Assembly: GCF_964204645.1 (NCBI RefSeq)
Contig: NC_134026.1
Span: 16,202,650-16,262,649, forward strand
Reading direction: 5' to 3'
DNA from: Tubulanus polymorphus
Taxonomy: Eukaryota; Nemertea; Palaeonemertea; Tubulaniformes; Tubulanidae
DNA length: 60,000 nt
A model generated the notes under the pieces. The model made no database searches. It was not told the DNA's origin and saw only the letters and a list, made by a program, of their open reading frames with translations. Below are positions 10,702-19,893 of the stretch, piece by piece (positions within the stretch are counted from its first letter, which is position 1; the number at the start of each line of letters is the position of its first letter). The position numbers were made by a program, and so were the translations under genes.

Positions 10702-12775
10702 AAATCCGCCGCTGTTGGATAAAGCGACAGATTACCAATCGTGGAAAGATGAGATTGAGATATGGAAACTAGTTACGGATTTAGATGTCAAAAAGCAGGC
10801 TTTAGCAGTGACGTTGACATTACGAGGACAAGCGAGGGCTGCTGCTCTTGAGCTATCAACGGCATCGTTGAATGCTGACGATGGAATGAAATCTTTGCTT
10901 ACAAAATTGGATAGTGTTTTTAAGACTGATGACACGGATATTGCATACTCAATATACACAGCTTTTGAGAAATTTAAACGGACTGAAGGTATGTCAATTA
11001 ATGATTATATAATCGAATTTTAAAGGCTCAACAACCGGTGTGTTAAACGCAACATGCAGTTACCGGAAGCTGTGTTGGCATTTAAAATCTTGGATGGAGC
11101 TGGATTACAACAAAAAGAGAAGCAGCTTGCTCTCACAGCTTCACCTACCCTCACATTAGCAAGTATAAAATCTGCTCTCAAGCGGATATTTGGAGAGGCA
11201 AAAGTCAAACAGTCTACTGATGACAATTATGATGAATTTCAACGTTATGGTACTGATGTGAAGTTCAAAGGTGAAGAACATGATACATTGTATGCAAATC
11301 AGGAAAATCGTGGTGCTCAACATAGATCTGGATTTGGCTCACGGGGCCGTGCAGGCTTTCAGACTAGACGCTCTAGTGTAACTCGCACGAATGTGCCGAG
11401 GGGCACGAATCCCATAGATAGATCTGGACGGAGAACTAGATGTGCTGTTTGTGGCAGTACTTTTCCCTGGGCTAAGAACTGTCCGCATAAGGCAGATGAA
11501 GTGCATGCTATGCAACATGAAGAGGTTTCTGATGAGGTTGTCCTTTTCGCGAAGAGCTCTGGACAAGACAACACAATTTTCATGACAGAGGCTCTGGGTG
11601 CCGCTGTTATTGATACTGGATGTACTAGAACTGTGTGCGGTAAGAAGTGGCTCCATGATTATGTTGACTCATTATCACCTTCCGAAAGGGATAAGATTGT
11701 CGTCACATCTTCTAACAGGTTTTTCCGTTTTGGTGACGGTAGGAAAGTACTTTCGTCTGAGAATGTTATACCTGCAAACTTTGATGGTCATACGTGCCGT
11801 TTATCTACAGACGTCGTTGATGTAGATCTTCCTCTGCTCCTTAGCAAAGCGTCATTAAAAAAAGCAGATGCCATAATAAATGTAGGTAATGATGAAGTCC
11901 ATATGTTCGGGAGGAATATCAAATTGGAGCAAACTTCTATGGGACATTACTGTGTTAATATCTGTAGTGATAGATATTATAACGATGATTTTTGTAGTGA
12001 AGCGGTATTGATCCTTCAGACTCCTGACGATGTGAAGAGTAAAGAGAGGGCTATGTTAAAACTCCATCGTCAATTTGGACATGCTTCTTTAGAAAAGTTG
12101 AAAAATCTTCTAGAGAAAGCAGGAATCAGTGATGCAGAAACTCGTCAAGCTCTAGAAAGAGTCGTTACTCAGTGTCATTTATGTGAAAAGTACAAGAGAA
12201 CATTAAGTTGTCCAACTGTCTCGCTACCCATGGCCTCAGATTGGAATGAGACAGTTGCAGTAGATCTACATCAGTTAGGAGAATCATTATGGTATCTTCA
12301 TATCATTGATCTCTACACGCGATACAGTGCGGGTGCTATTTTAAAGTCTAAAAGAGCGCATGATGTTATGGATGAATTCATTAAGCACTGGATTAGCGTT
12401 TTCGGCCCACCAAAAAGATTGTTCAGTGACAATGGTGGTGAGTTTATGAATGAAGAAATGATTGAAATGGGAGGACAGTTTGGCATCGAAATATTGACTA
12501 CGGCAGCGTATAGTCCGTGGAGTAACGGAATTTGTGAAAGGCACAATAGGACACTAACTGAAATTGTTACAAAAATCAAGGACAATAGAGATTGTGACTG
12601 GGAGACAGCTTTAGCTTGGGCTCTAATGGCGAAGAATACACTCAGTAATATTCATGGGTATAGTGCACATCAACTAGTTTTCGGCCGTAATCCCAACTTA
12701 CCATCAGTCTTATGTGACAAACTGCCTGCATTAGAAGGAAGTACCACAGCTAATGGTATTGCAAAACACATCTGA
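10702..12775 (+). pseudogene. Copia gag-protease-integrase, broken
   Basis: One frame covers gag (DYQSWKDEIEIWKLVTDL), a nucleocapsid knuckle, protease and integrase. A single in-frame TAA at 11021-11023 interrupts gag; the same frame continues at once with recognisable gag (LPEAVLAFKILDGAG). The knuckle is CAVCGSTFPWAKNC, where the metal-binding His of CX2CX4HX4C is Pro. The protease active site VIDTGCTRTVCG is near 11606. Integrase has the HHCC finger (LHRQFGH.. CHLC) and DDE residues at about 12258, 12426 (SDNGGEF) and 12534 (GICERHN). The frame ends at TGA 12773-12775, just past integrase. Confidence 0.92.
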
Positions 12776-14882
12776 GAAGATAAGAAGGGCCCTTCGAAAA
12801 CAGGTTCGAACTCACAATGATGAAATTTATAGAAGTGGTGACAAGGTGTTCTATAAAAGGCCCGACCAGTCAACATGGAAAGGACCTGCTCAAGGACCTG
12901 CTTATCAACAACAAGATAAGTTTGCCGTAAGAAATGAAACCGAACTGGCAGTTGTACAGTCAAAAAATGGCAGTGATGACGAGAAAATCAACAACGAACA
13001 GGATTCCAGTGATAACGAGAAAGTTGACAGCGCATCTACTGGGACTGCGGCGCGACTTGAAGAAATAGTTGTTGATAATATGTTATCTGAGAACCAGACT
13101 TTGCCCAACACGGTCGGAAATGTGAACAGTTCTGATGACGCTTTGAATCAGGGAGTGGTTGATAATGAGAAGCCAACCTTAAAAAAGGGTCAGCAGATTA
13201 AATTTGAAGTAAATCGAAACACACAGGTAGGGACCATCATAGGCAGAGCTGGAAAGAAAACTGGACAATATAAAGACTGGTACAATATTGCAACAGTAAA
13301 TTCAGATGGCGAGAGATATCAGAGTTCAGTGGATATAAATCAGTTAGATAATCTTCAAGTTCTCGAACCAACGATTGGCGATGCCGATGTATTAGTAGCG
13401 CAATTTGGGATTTTTGACCAAGCTAAAGAAGCAGAGCTAAAAAGCTGGAAAGACCATGGAGTGTACAAAAGAGTCAGAGATAGTGGTCAGCGTGCCGTAT
13501 CTACCAGATGGATCTGTAATATGAAAGAAAAAGAGGGTGTTCTGGTACCTAAAGCTAGACTGGTAGCGAGAGGGTTCGAAGAAAAAGAACTGTCTGCTGA
13601 AAGAGATTCACCTACATGTTCCAGTGAGTCGCAGAAAATAGTGCTAACTATCCTTGCTAAAAAAAATGGCTGCCCAAGTCAATGGACATTAAAAGTGCTT
13701 TTCTCCACGGAGACAACTTTGACAGACAAGTCTTTTTGGTACCCCCTAAAGAAGCCTGTGAAAATGGTTATCTATGGCAGTTAAAAAAATGCGTTTATGG
13801 TCTCTAGTGATGCTTCTCTGTGTTGGTACAAGAAGGTAAAATCCACCTTGTCTGGTATGGGAGCAAGGATATGTCAATATGACCCAGCTGTTTTCTACTG
13901 GCTTGATGAGAATGGTCTACTTACTGGCATACTATTATGTCATGTTGATGATTTTCTGTGGGGAGGTGATGAATCATTTGAAAAAACTGTTATCTGCAAG
14001 ATTCGAGAGAAATTTATCGTTGGAAGGGAAGATGTACAGGCTTTCAGATATGTTGGTATGCATCTAAACATATCGCAAGATGTCACGACTCTCGATCAGG
14101 ATTTCTATAAGCAAAATTTAGAATTCGTAAAAATTAGTAGTGTCCGGGCACAAAACCAAAGTGATTGTCTTACTGAAAATGAGAAGACAGCGATGAGAAA
14201 AAAAGTAGGTCAGCTTCTGTGGCTTGGCCGTCAAACAAGACCAGATTTAATATTCGATGTCTGCCAGCTTGCATCCTCAATAAAGAAAGGAAAAGTTGGA
14301 TTTATTTTGGCGTTGAATAAAGTGATTAAAAGAGCTAAAGCTGAAAATGTCAGTATACAATTTCAGTATCTGAAGAATCCTAGAATGTTGGTTTATTGTG
14401 ATGCATCATTAGGGAATTTATCTGATGGCGGTACTCAAGGTGGCTATTTTATTTGTTTCGTTGGTGAGGATGGAAATATGTCACCAATATGTTGGAGCTC
14501 AAAGAAGGTCAGTAGGGTTGTGCGAAGTACCCTTGCGGGTGAGACATTAGCTTTAGCGGATGCGGTTAATGCCGCCTTACCTTTATGCTTGATGTACACT
14601 GAGCTTATGTTTGGCAGAAAGGAGTTTGGTTTAGTTGATGTGATATGCCTCACTGATAGTAAATCGCTGTGTGAAGCAGTCGTTTCCAACAAAGCAGTCA
14701 CTGAGAAACGTCTCAGAATCGATATAGCTGCTATAAAAGAAGTTATTGAAAATGGTGCGCTGAAAGAGCTGCGTTGGATCGACTCGAATAAACAACTAGC
14801 TGATTGCCTTACAAAAAAAGGTGCGTCAGCTGCGGGTCTGTTGCAGGCTTTGGAGTCTGGAACTATTCAGTGGACGCTATAA
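12753..14882 (+). pseudogene. Copia reverse transcriptase-RNase H, frameshifted
   Basis: The frame resumes (SEKIRRALRKQVRTHNDEIY) after a small deletion plus frameshift relative to integrase. The RT N-terminal block is present (STRWICNMKEKEG, KARLVARGFEEKE). A frameshift lies in the A8 run at 13659-13666. The KSMDIKSAFLHGD segment is in another frame to about 13804, where a one-base insertion in TCTCT restores the earlier frame at SDASLCWYKK. The catalytic box is HVDDFLWGG (13941), a normal variant of YVDD in some metazoan copia lineages. RNase H carries YCDAS (14398), AGETLALAD and LTDSKSL (14651). It ends at 14882. Confidence 0.92.
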
Positions 14883-14930
14883 ACATTGTTGATGCCATGT
14901 AAATAGATAAGCCATGACTTATCAATTTTT

Positions 14931-15069
14931 GTAATTCCTCAGTAGAAAAGTGTTCTACTCCGTTAGAAAGTTACGACTTGTAATTCTTCAGTAGAAAAGT
15001 GTTGTTCTACTCCGTTAGAAAGTTACGACTTGTAATTCTTCAGTGGAAAAGCGTTCTGCTCCGTTAAAA
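14931..15069 (+). repeat. Three tandem hairpin units in the copia 3' untranslated region
   Basis: Units start at 14931 (49 bp), 14980 (52 bp) and 15032 (partial). Each contains AGTAGAA, a short loop, then TTCTACT. In unit 3 the arms change to AGTGGAA and TTCTGCT, so pairing survives as G-U wobbles on the transcript. The units lie between the pol stop and the polypurine tract, where an RNA structure would be in the genomic transcript. Confidence 0.75.
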
Positions 15070-15086
15070 AGAAAGATAGATGAGAT
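15066..15086 (+). promoter_or_regulatory. Copia polypurine tract
   Basis: AAAAAGAAAGATAGATGAGA lies immediately upstream of the right LTR start TGTTAG. A purine run in this place primes plus-strand DNA synthesis in LTR retrotransposons. A few pyrimidines interrupt it. Confidence 0.65.
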
Positions 15087-15244
15087 TGTTAGATATGTGG
15101 ACTTGGGCTTTTTGGGGTTAGAAAAATTGACGTGACAGAGATGTGATACCGAGCTCGGTTGTGCGTGTGCGTGGATGGTGTGTTTAGGAATTAGTCTTTT
15201 ACAATGCGTGTAAGAGGCCTTACTGGAAATTAAGGTGATTATCA
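15087..15244 (+). repeat. Copia right LTR, complete (158 bp)
   Basis: Starts TGTTAGATATG and ends GATTATCA, with the target duplication TGGGG next to it. Only this copy shows the full length; the left LTR stops at the equivalent of 15213. A 158-bp LTR is short for copia. Confidence 0.82.
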
Positions 15245-15363
15245 TGGGGTTCCAGCGGACTATTTTGTTCACATTTCGTGGTTTTATGCTGCAAATTGAT
15301 ATACACCTGCATTAGTTTGGATGGGAATTCGAAAAAAATTTGCTGTACATAAGGCATAACCTT

Positions 15364-15535
15364 AACAAGAGAAATCCCACAATAAGTTCAGCCAAAACGA
15401 GAAACTTAAATAGAAGAGTTATATATATTTGCGCAACGTTTCGGCTAAAGACTATTAGCCATCATCAGGCGTACTGAGTACAGGAGAATATTACAAGATC
15501 AAAACAATAGAAGCAGAGTGAGTGATTAAAATATT
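15364..15535 (-). repeat. Penelope-like element, left inverted arm
   Basis: Reverse complement of 16495-16680 apart from a 13-bp insertion in the right copy and few substitutions. On the minus strand it carries CTGATGA (15462-15468), a six-pair stem and GAAA (15439-15442), the conserved core of a hammerhead ribozyme. Confidence 0.85.
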
Positions 15536-16252
15536 AGAACATACCTACATTATTTCTCCTTCACCGCTCATAACATTAAACTTAGTGTTGCCCAAAGCTT
15601 ATTCCTTCGCGCATTAAGGATTTGTGACCCCCTTTTCTTGGATGATGAACTAACCCAGATCAAGACCTCTCTTAATAAATTAGCTTACCCCGACGACATT
15701 TTGAATAAAGCTCTCTTGAGAGCCCGTCGTTCACATTTCAGTCACTCTCAAGGGACCCGCGCGCGTAAACAGCCTATTATTGTACCTTTTGTTCCTTTTC
15801 TGGAAAAATCTAAAACTCCCCTCCATCTCTTAAACAAACAACTCATTTTTACTTATAACAACAAACTTAGTCGTAATCTTACTCATAACTCCCCCAAAAT
15901 TGAACCCCTGAACATTGGTCTATATAAAATTCCCTGTAAAGTTTGTAACAAAATATATATCGGCGAAACCGGACGCGATTTACACAAGCGCATTCGTGAA
16001 CATAAGAATGATGTAAAGAATTTTAAGCCTGAAAGCGGTGTTGCCAATCACGTATACGAAACCAGCCACAATTTTGATTTTGAAAATGCCTCCATAATTT
16101 TCCCCTGTTCAGAAAAGATTAAACGACACATTATGGAATCGGCCCTGATTATTGAAAACTTGGAAAATTGTGTTAATTTGAATAACGGTTTCTCCCCCCA
16201 CAACATTTTGATCTCCAAATTTCTCGCTTCTCTTGTACCCCCGTTATACTAA
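15530..16252 (+). pseudogene. Penelope-like RT C-terminus and GIY-YIG endonuclease (5'-truncated)
   Basis: The frame is open from 15530, so its true start is lost; TTG at 15638 is not a biological start. It begins in the RT-endonuclease linker (SLFLRALRICDPLFLDDEL, then KTSLNKLAYP), a segment characteristic of Penelope-like elements. The endonuclease has GLYKIPCKVCNKIYIGETG with the GIY and YIG halves, the CxxC pair, the catalytic Arg region RDLHKRIREHK and a later Glu in MESALIIENL. The endonuclease itself appears undamaged. The RT catalytic domain is absent. Confidence 0.9.
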
Positions 16253-16494
16253 TTCCCTCCATTGTTTTGCCTTTATCATAGTTTGCTTGTTTCCACTCAC
16301 TCACTGATTATCGCCTTTCATGTTCCTTCTCTTTGTTTTATTTGATTACCCCTCAGCTTGTCCTCCCGTTTTAATCACGTTAGCTTGTGTCTTTGTTTAT
16401 TAATTACTTTAATCTACATTGCCCCTAGTTTGCCTTGCTTATTTTAGCATTGTTTTCTAGTTGTTATGTCATTACTTTAATCTATTCCCCTTTC
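16253..16494 (+). other. Penelope-like element 3' untranslated region
   Basis: Pyrimidine-rich sequence between the endonuclease stop and the right inverted arm. No other gene seen. Confidence 0.6.
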
Positions 16495-16569
16495 AATATT
16501 TTAATCACTCACTCTGCTTCTATTGTTTTGGTCTTGTATAAATATCTTGTAATATTCTCCTGTACTCAG

Positions 16570-16625
16570 TACGCCTGATGATGGCTAATAGTCTTTAGCC
16601 GAAACGTTGCGCAAATATATATAAC
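16570..16625 (+). ncRNA. Hammerhead-ribozyme-like core in the Penelope right arm
   Basis: CTGATGA at 16575-16581, then GGCTAA (16583-16588) pairing with TTAGCC (16595-16600), then GAAA (16601-16604) and C. These are the two invariant hammerhead boxes separated by a perfect stem II. Penelope-like elements are known to carry minimal hammerhead motifs in their terminal repeats. Stem III and the cleavage triplet are not obvious downstream (CGTTGCGCAAATA), so activity, possibly only as a dimer, is unproven. Confidence 0.5.
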
Positions 16626-16949
16626 TCTTCTATTTAAGTTTCTCGTTTTGGCTGAACTTATTGTGGGATTTCTCTTGTTATCTTCTTACACGGATATTGT
16701 GTATCTTCTCGTCTCAACAAGGCATAACCTTGTGTTAATTTTTGGGACATCCCAGATTATCTATCTTATGTTTCCATCTTGCTTGTTTGGTAATTTTACA
16801 AGTTGATACACAGCCATTTTTACCTTCATGACGTTGTCATGAAGGTTATAAGATGGTAGTGAGTCGATGATGTCATTTTCGTGTCACCACTTACAACTTG
16901 TTGGTGGGAGTTCAGAGGAAGATTTGTCAAACGAACAAATACTTTAATT

Positions 16950-17309
16950 TTATTCATGCAGAGTGTGAAATTTCGCTTTTTTAGAATATTTCCCTAAATT
17001 ATTAGAAAATGCCTTTAAGACCGTGGGAAAGTTTTTATCGTCGAATGGGCGAATCACAGTAGCAGAGTTCACCTGTGATAAGGCGGAAATAGTTCCATAT
17101 GGAGGCAAAGCTTTTAAATGATTAGACAGTCGGAGGTGGTTTATCAACTTTTGGTTTACCTTTGTCAGCAGTATGAGGTTGGCATTGACTGAGCCAATCC
17201 ATGTAAAATCGTTTTTTTTTGTGAGCATTTTTTCATCGGTTCTCGGGTTAAACAACGTATAATCGATGCGATTGAAGACATGGAGAACATCCGTCGATGA
17301 CATGGTCAA
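16950..17309 (-). CDS. Unrecognised 119-codon ORF at the edge of repeat B
   Basis: A minus-strand frame with FTWIGSVNANLILLTKVNQK, LINHLRLSNHLKALPPYGTI and a lysine-rich end. The composition reads like a real protein rather than AT noise. The 3' part lies outside the segment shared with copy A of repeat B, where the homologous part is broken by stops. It may be a piece of a transposon protein. I do not recognise the family and would not call it a host gene. Confidence 0.25.
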   Translation of the reverse strand: MTMSSTDVLHVFNRIDYTLFNPRTDEKMLTKKNDFTWIGSVNANLILLTKVNQKLINHLRLSNHLKALPPYGTISALSQVNSATVIRPFDDKNFPTVLKAFSNNLGKYSKKAKFHTLHE

Positions 17310-18110
17310 CTTTGTTTAAATTCGAAGAAAAACTGTTTTTGGCGAGAAAATTCTTAGCTCTTGCGTATAAAATTGCAATGACCTCGATTGGGGGTCGTCG
17401 TCTCTACGAGCAAATGTGATCGGCTGTTTTTGGGATATACAGGGAATTCCGGCGCTACCAAAATAATTATGGGAAAGACATTGATGGCGAACGTTTCATT
17501 GGACTAGGTGTCGTCTTTGTGCGAATTTTAAATGCTCATTGCTGGTGAGAATATAATTATTTCACATATCGCCATAGGTATTGTTTCATTTTAATACCCG
17601 GTGATTGTGTTGACTGAGATTGAAGTGAAGCGAAAGTTCACTACACAAGCCCTCCACGTGCGAGGGAGTGCTAACATTAGACTGTTGCACACACAAACAC
17701 ACTATCATGCATCATATATGGCGATGCTGTAACGCTTCTTGGTGCGTGCACGTTTGGTATGATAACAGGCTGAATAATCGTCGTAGCAGTCGACACCCTC
17801 TATGTGACATCATATGAATTTTATTTGAATGTTTTCATATTGTGAAAAATATTTTTTTGAAAATATAAAAAAGTTTCCCTGTTGCGCCTACCTGTACCTT
17901 ACAAAATTTTGGACGTAGACCATAAACAAATGTTTATCTTTGGTCTTATTTGACTACAAAATGATTCTTTAAGAAAGATAAAATACAATATTAACTTGTA
18001 GAACTTTCAAGTCACGAATTAAAAAGATTTTTCAAGCAATGCCTCTTACTCCAAACAACCTCTAGCTTTCAAGGTAAACCACACTTTGCCCATGGGCAAT
18101 TTATTTCAAC
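17144..18110. repeat. Dispersed repeat B, copy B
   Basis: Matches copy A from GGTTTACCTTTGTCAGCAG to the terminal palindrome TTGCCCATGGGCAA at about 18092-18105. It lacks roughly 200 bp present in copies A and C around the 7230-7430 segment. It lies inside the family 4 element, so it arrived later. Confidence 0.65.
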
Positions 18111-18881
18111 CATACTGCTGCTATTTTCCCAATCAAATTGCTAGATTTCGATCGTTTCTCTAATTCGCCTGTAATTTGCAATGAATCATTTTAAAAATTA
18201 GCTTGAAGATTGGGTCCACCCATGATGTCCACCCCTATTGTAAAAAAATGTCATTGGTGATCAAATATGGCTGCCATTGGGGTGGCCATCTTGAATTTCT
18301 TGTTTGCACGATGCAGCCCACAATTCTTGATGCATTTTCATGATACTAGGTGTAAGAATTTTGGTAGGTGAAATGTCTACCCTTATTGAAAATTGAGTTC
18401 TAGTATGGCCACCAGGGTTGCCATCCATCTTGGATTTCTTATCAGCACGATGCCTACACCAATTCTTAATGCATTTTTTCATGTAGTGTGATCTTTTGGG
18501 TAGCTAAAATGGGCTTGTCTTTTCATGTAAGGATATATTAACAGATAATGAACATTATCGCCACATAGCCTATACCATCTTAACTATTTTAAAACTTGTT
18601 ACATCGTTACAATGTCAATCTCTCTGTAAAACTTTGAATACTGAATCATTATTCTTCTACTGCGTCATGAAGGTAGTGGCCCGTGGGCCTCTTGTTAGGT
18701 GAAGTCACCTACATGTTAAGTATTTGTCCCAACCACGTAGTTTTGGATATGTACCGAATCCTATGTCAAGTATAAGTAGACTGCAAATTTGCTGTCATAG
18801 ATGTTTCTTGGCTCGATATTTAAATCTAATTTTTCTAGATATTTAAGTTTGAAATCATTCACATTTTGTATTATCTATCAG

Positions 18882-18938
18882 GCTGAAATTGAGTATATTG
18901 CTGAGGAAGATTTTGATGCAAGTGATCTTGAATTAGAG
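18882..18938 (+). CDS. MAK16: MAK16 homologue exon (acidic, AEIEYIAEEDFDASDLELE)
   Basis: 19 codons, phase 0 at both ends. The acceptor is TTATCTATCAG and the donor GAG|GTAAGA. The peptide AEIEYIAEEDFDASDLELE corresponds to the animal MAK16 segment around vEDDEvDESDIsDfEd. It joins in frame to the acidic end of the exon 12.5 kb upstream. Confidence 0.85.
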
Positions 18939-19689
18939 GTAAGACATTTCCAAAAATATTTCATTATTTGATACACTTCTACACTGTAGTGGCAGCTATT
19001 TGCTATCGGAAAAAAGATGTGACTTAAGCTAAGCTCAGGTCCACTTATGATCCGATCATCTCGTCGGGATGAGAGTCTGCAATTTTTTTCATGGGAGATT
19101 GTTTCGATATGAGTTTACTTACTCGATATGACCACGACGAATTGATCACAGATCGATCGTAAGCTGAATCGCAAGGATTCAGCGAATTCTATTTTTACGA
19201 CCCGATCAGATAGTTGCAGCCAATCAGCAATGACAATCACATGACTTTGAGACTCGGTGATTATCGAGTTGTAGGTACAGCCTAACCCTAACCTTACTCT
19301 ATTGTAATGCAAAAAATTTTTCCCAACTCTTGACCTTATGTGTCTGTGGTTAAAAGCTGGTATTTACGTAGTCCTTGCTACCTGGATATGGGAGTGATAA
19401 TCCGACAATTGTTACCGTGGTTCATTATATTGGTGAACATGAGAATAATAAAAATCGTTGTGTATGATGCAGTTGTTGACTGTAATGCTAAGAAGGATTT
19501 GATATGCGATCAGGATGGCACGTTCGGGTATGGCAAAATCCTATTTGTAGCTCATATTCCGTAGTTCCGCAAAGTGAGGACCCTCTGGCAATCGTCATGA
19601 AGTCCAGAAAGGGTGCATTTCTGAGAAAACAGGCATCATTATTCATATTTTCAATGATTGTTTGAGTTTGATTATCTGTCTTATTGTAG
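18939..19689 (+). other. MAK16 last intron, 751 bp
   Basis: GTAAGA to TCTTATTGTAG. The small ORFs on either strand have no recognisable similarity. Confidence 0.6.
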
Positions 19690-19881
19690 GAAACCGTGAA
19701 ACTAGCTGGTGAAGAATCCTCATCGGATGAAAGTTCTGAGTCCGGTGAAGAGGTCTGGACTAAAAGAAAAAGTGGAAGCAAAAAGTCACAAAAGTCACTG
19801 TTGGGTAGAGGAAAACGAGCTCGAGTCGAGATAGAATATGAAGAGGAAGCAGACAGACCGGCTAAATTAAAAGCTACTTGA
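19690..19881 (+). CDS. MAK16: MAK16 homologue, terminal exon
   Basis: 63 codons plus TGA. The order is an acidic/serine tract (GEESSSDESSESGEE), a basic stretch (TKRKSGSKKSQKS), then RKRARVEIEYEEE-like sequence (GKRARVEIEYEEEADRPAK). The (R/V)VEIEYE.E motif close to the C-terminus is the hallmark of animal MAK16 proteins. With the other exons, about 166 residues of the roughly 300 usual for the family are visible. The basic run is probably a nucleolar localisation signal (inference). Confidence 0.93.
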   Translation, partial: ETVKLAGEESSSDESSESGEEVWTKRKSGSKKSQKSLLGRGKRARVEIEYEEEADRPAKLKAT

Positions 19882-19887
19882 TAATAT

Positions 19888-19893
19888 AATAAA
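19888..19893 (+). terminator. MAK16 polyadenylation signal
   Basis: AATAAA begins seven bases after the stop codon. This is close, implying a very short 3' untranslated region unless another signal further on is used. Confidence 0.5.

Larger units (their letters stand above)
10575..15244 (+). mobile_element. Ty1/copia LTR retrotransposon, degenerate, flanked by TGGGG duplications
   Basis: The element starts TGTTAG and ends TTATCA, with 5-bp direct repeats TGGGG at 10570-10574 and 15245-15249. The gene order gag, protease, integrase, RT, RNase H is diagnostic of copia (integrase before RT). The shared part of the LTRs differs at only three positions in about 127, so the insertion is fairly recent. 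The coding region nevertheless carries a stop, frameshifts and deletions and cannot be autonomous. It lies in sense orientation inside the MAK16 long intron. Confidence 0.93.
15351..16731 (+). mobile_element. Fold-back Penelope-like element with 13-bp target duplication
   Basis: AAGGCATAACCTT occurs at 15351-15363 and 16719-16731 and frames a 1355-bp insertion. Inside, inverted arms of about 170-185 bp (15364-15535 and 16495-16680) flank the C-terminal part of a Penelope-like polyprotein. The right arm has a 13-bp extra stretch and a unique 38-bp extension to the end. Inverted partial copies at the 5' side and heavy 5' truncation are known habits of this class. It sits just right of the copia element, in the same MAK16 intron. 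Confidence 0.88.
16817..18697 (+). mobile_element. Family 4 tandem-core element, split by repeat B
   Basis: The head TTTTTACCTTCATGAC forms a hairpin with GTCATGAAGGT (16822-16846). The tail CGTCATGAAGGTA (18663-18675) repeats the head inverted and is followed by the hairpin GGCCC-GT-GGGCC and TCTTGTTAG. Between 18240 and 18530 are two units of roughly 145 bp marked by ATGGC(T/C)(G/A)CCA and GGCCATCTTGAATTTC-type blocks. More family 4 units occur at 49095-49335. Repeat B copy B occupies the middle. Confidence 0.65.
6408..18881 (+). other. MAK16 long intron (12.5 kb) loaded with transposable elements
   Basis: Bounded by donor GTTTGTGTGT after 6407 and acceptor TATCTATCAG ending at 18881. Both neighbouring exons are phase 0 and read directly into one another in the acidic region, so no missing exon is required. 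Inside it are two repeat B copies, a family 1 element, repeat F, LINE debris, a copia element, a Penelope-like element and a family 4 element. The copia and GIY-YIG reading frames run in the same direction as MAK16. Confidence 0.75.

Noticed and set aside
14931-15069. Spaced direct repeats as a CRISPR array
   Set aside because: Units are contiguous without unique spacers and lie in a retrotransposon 3' UTR in a eukaryotic genome.
15638-15640. TTG as the start of the GIY-YIG ORF
   Set aside because: The frame is open upstream to 15530 with clear Penelope linker residues, so it is a 5'-truncated frame rather than a gene starting at TTG.
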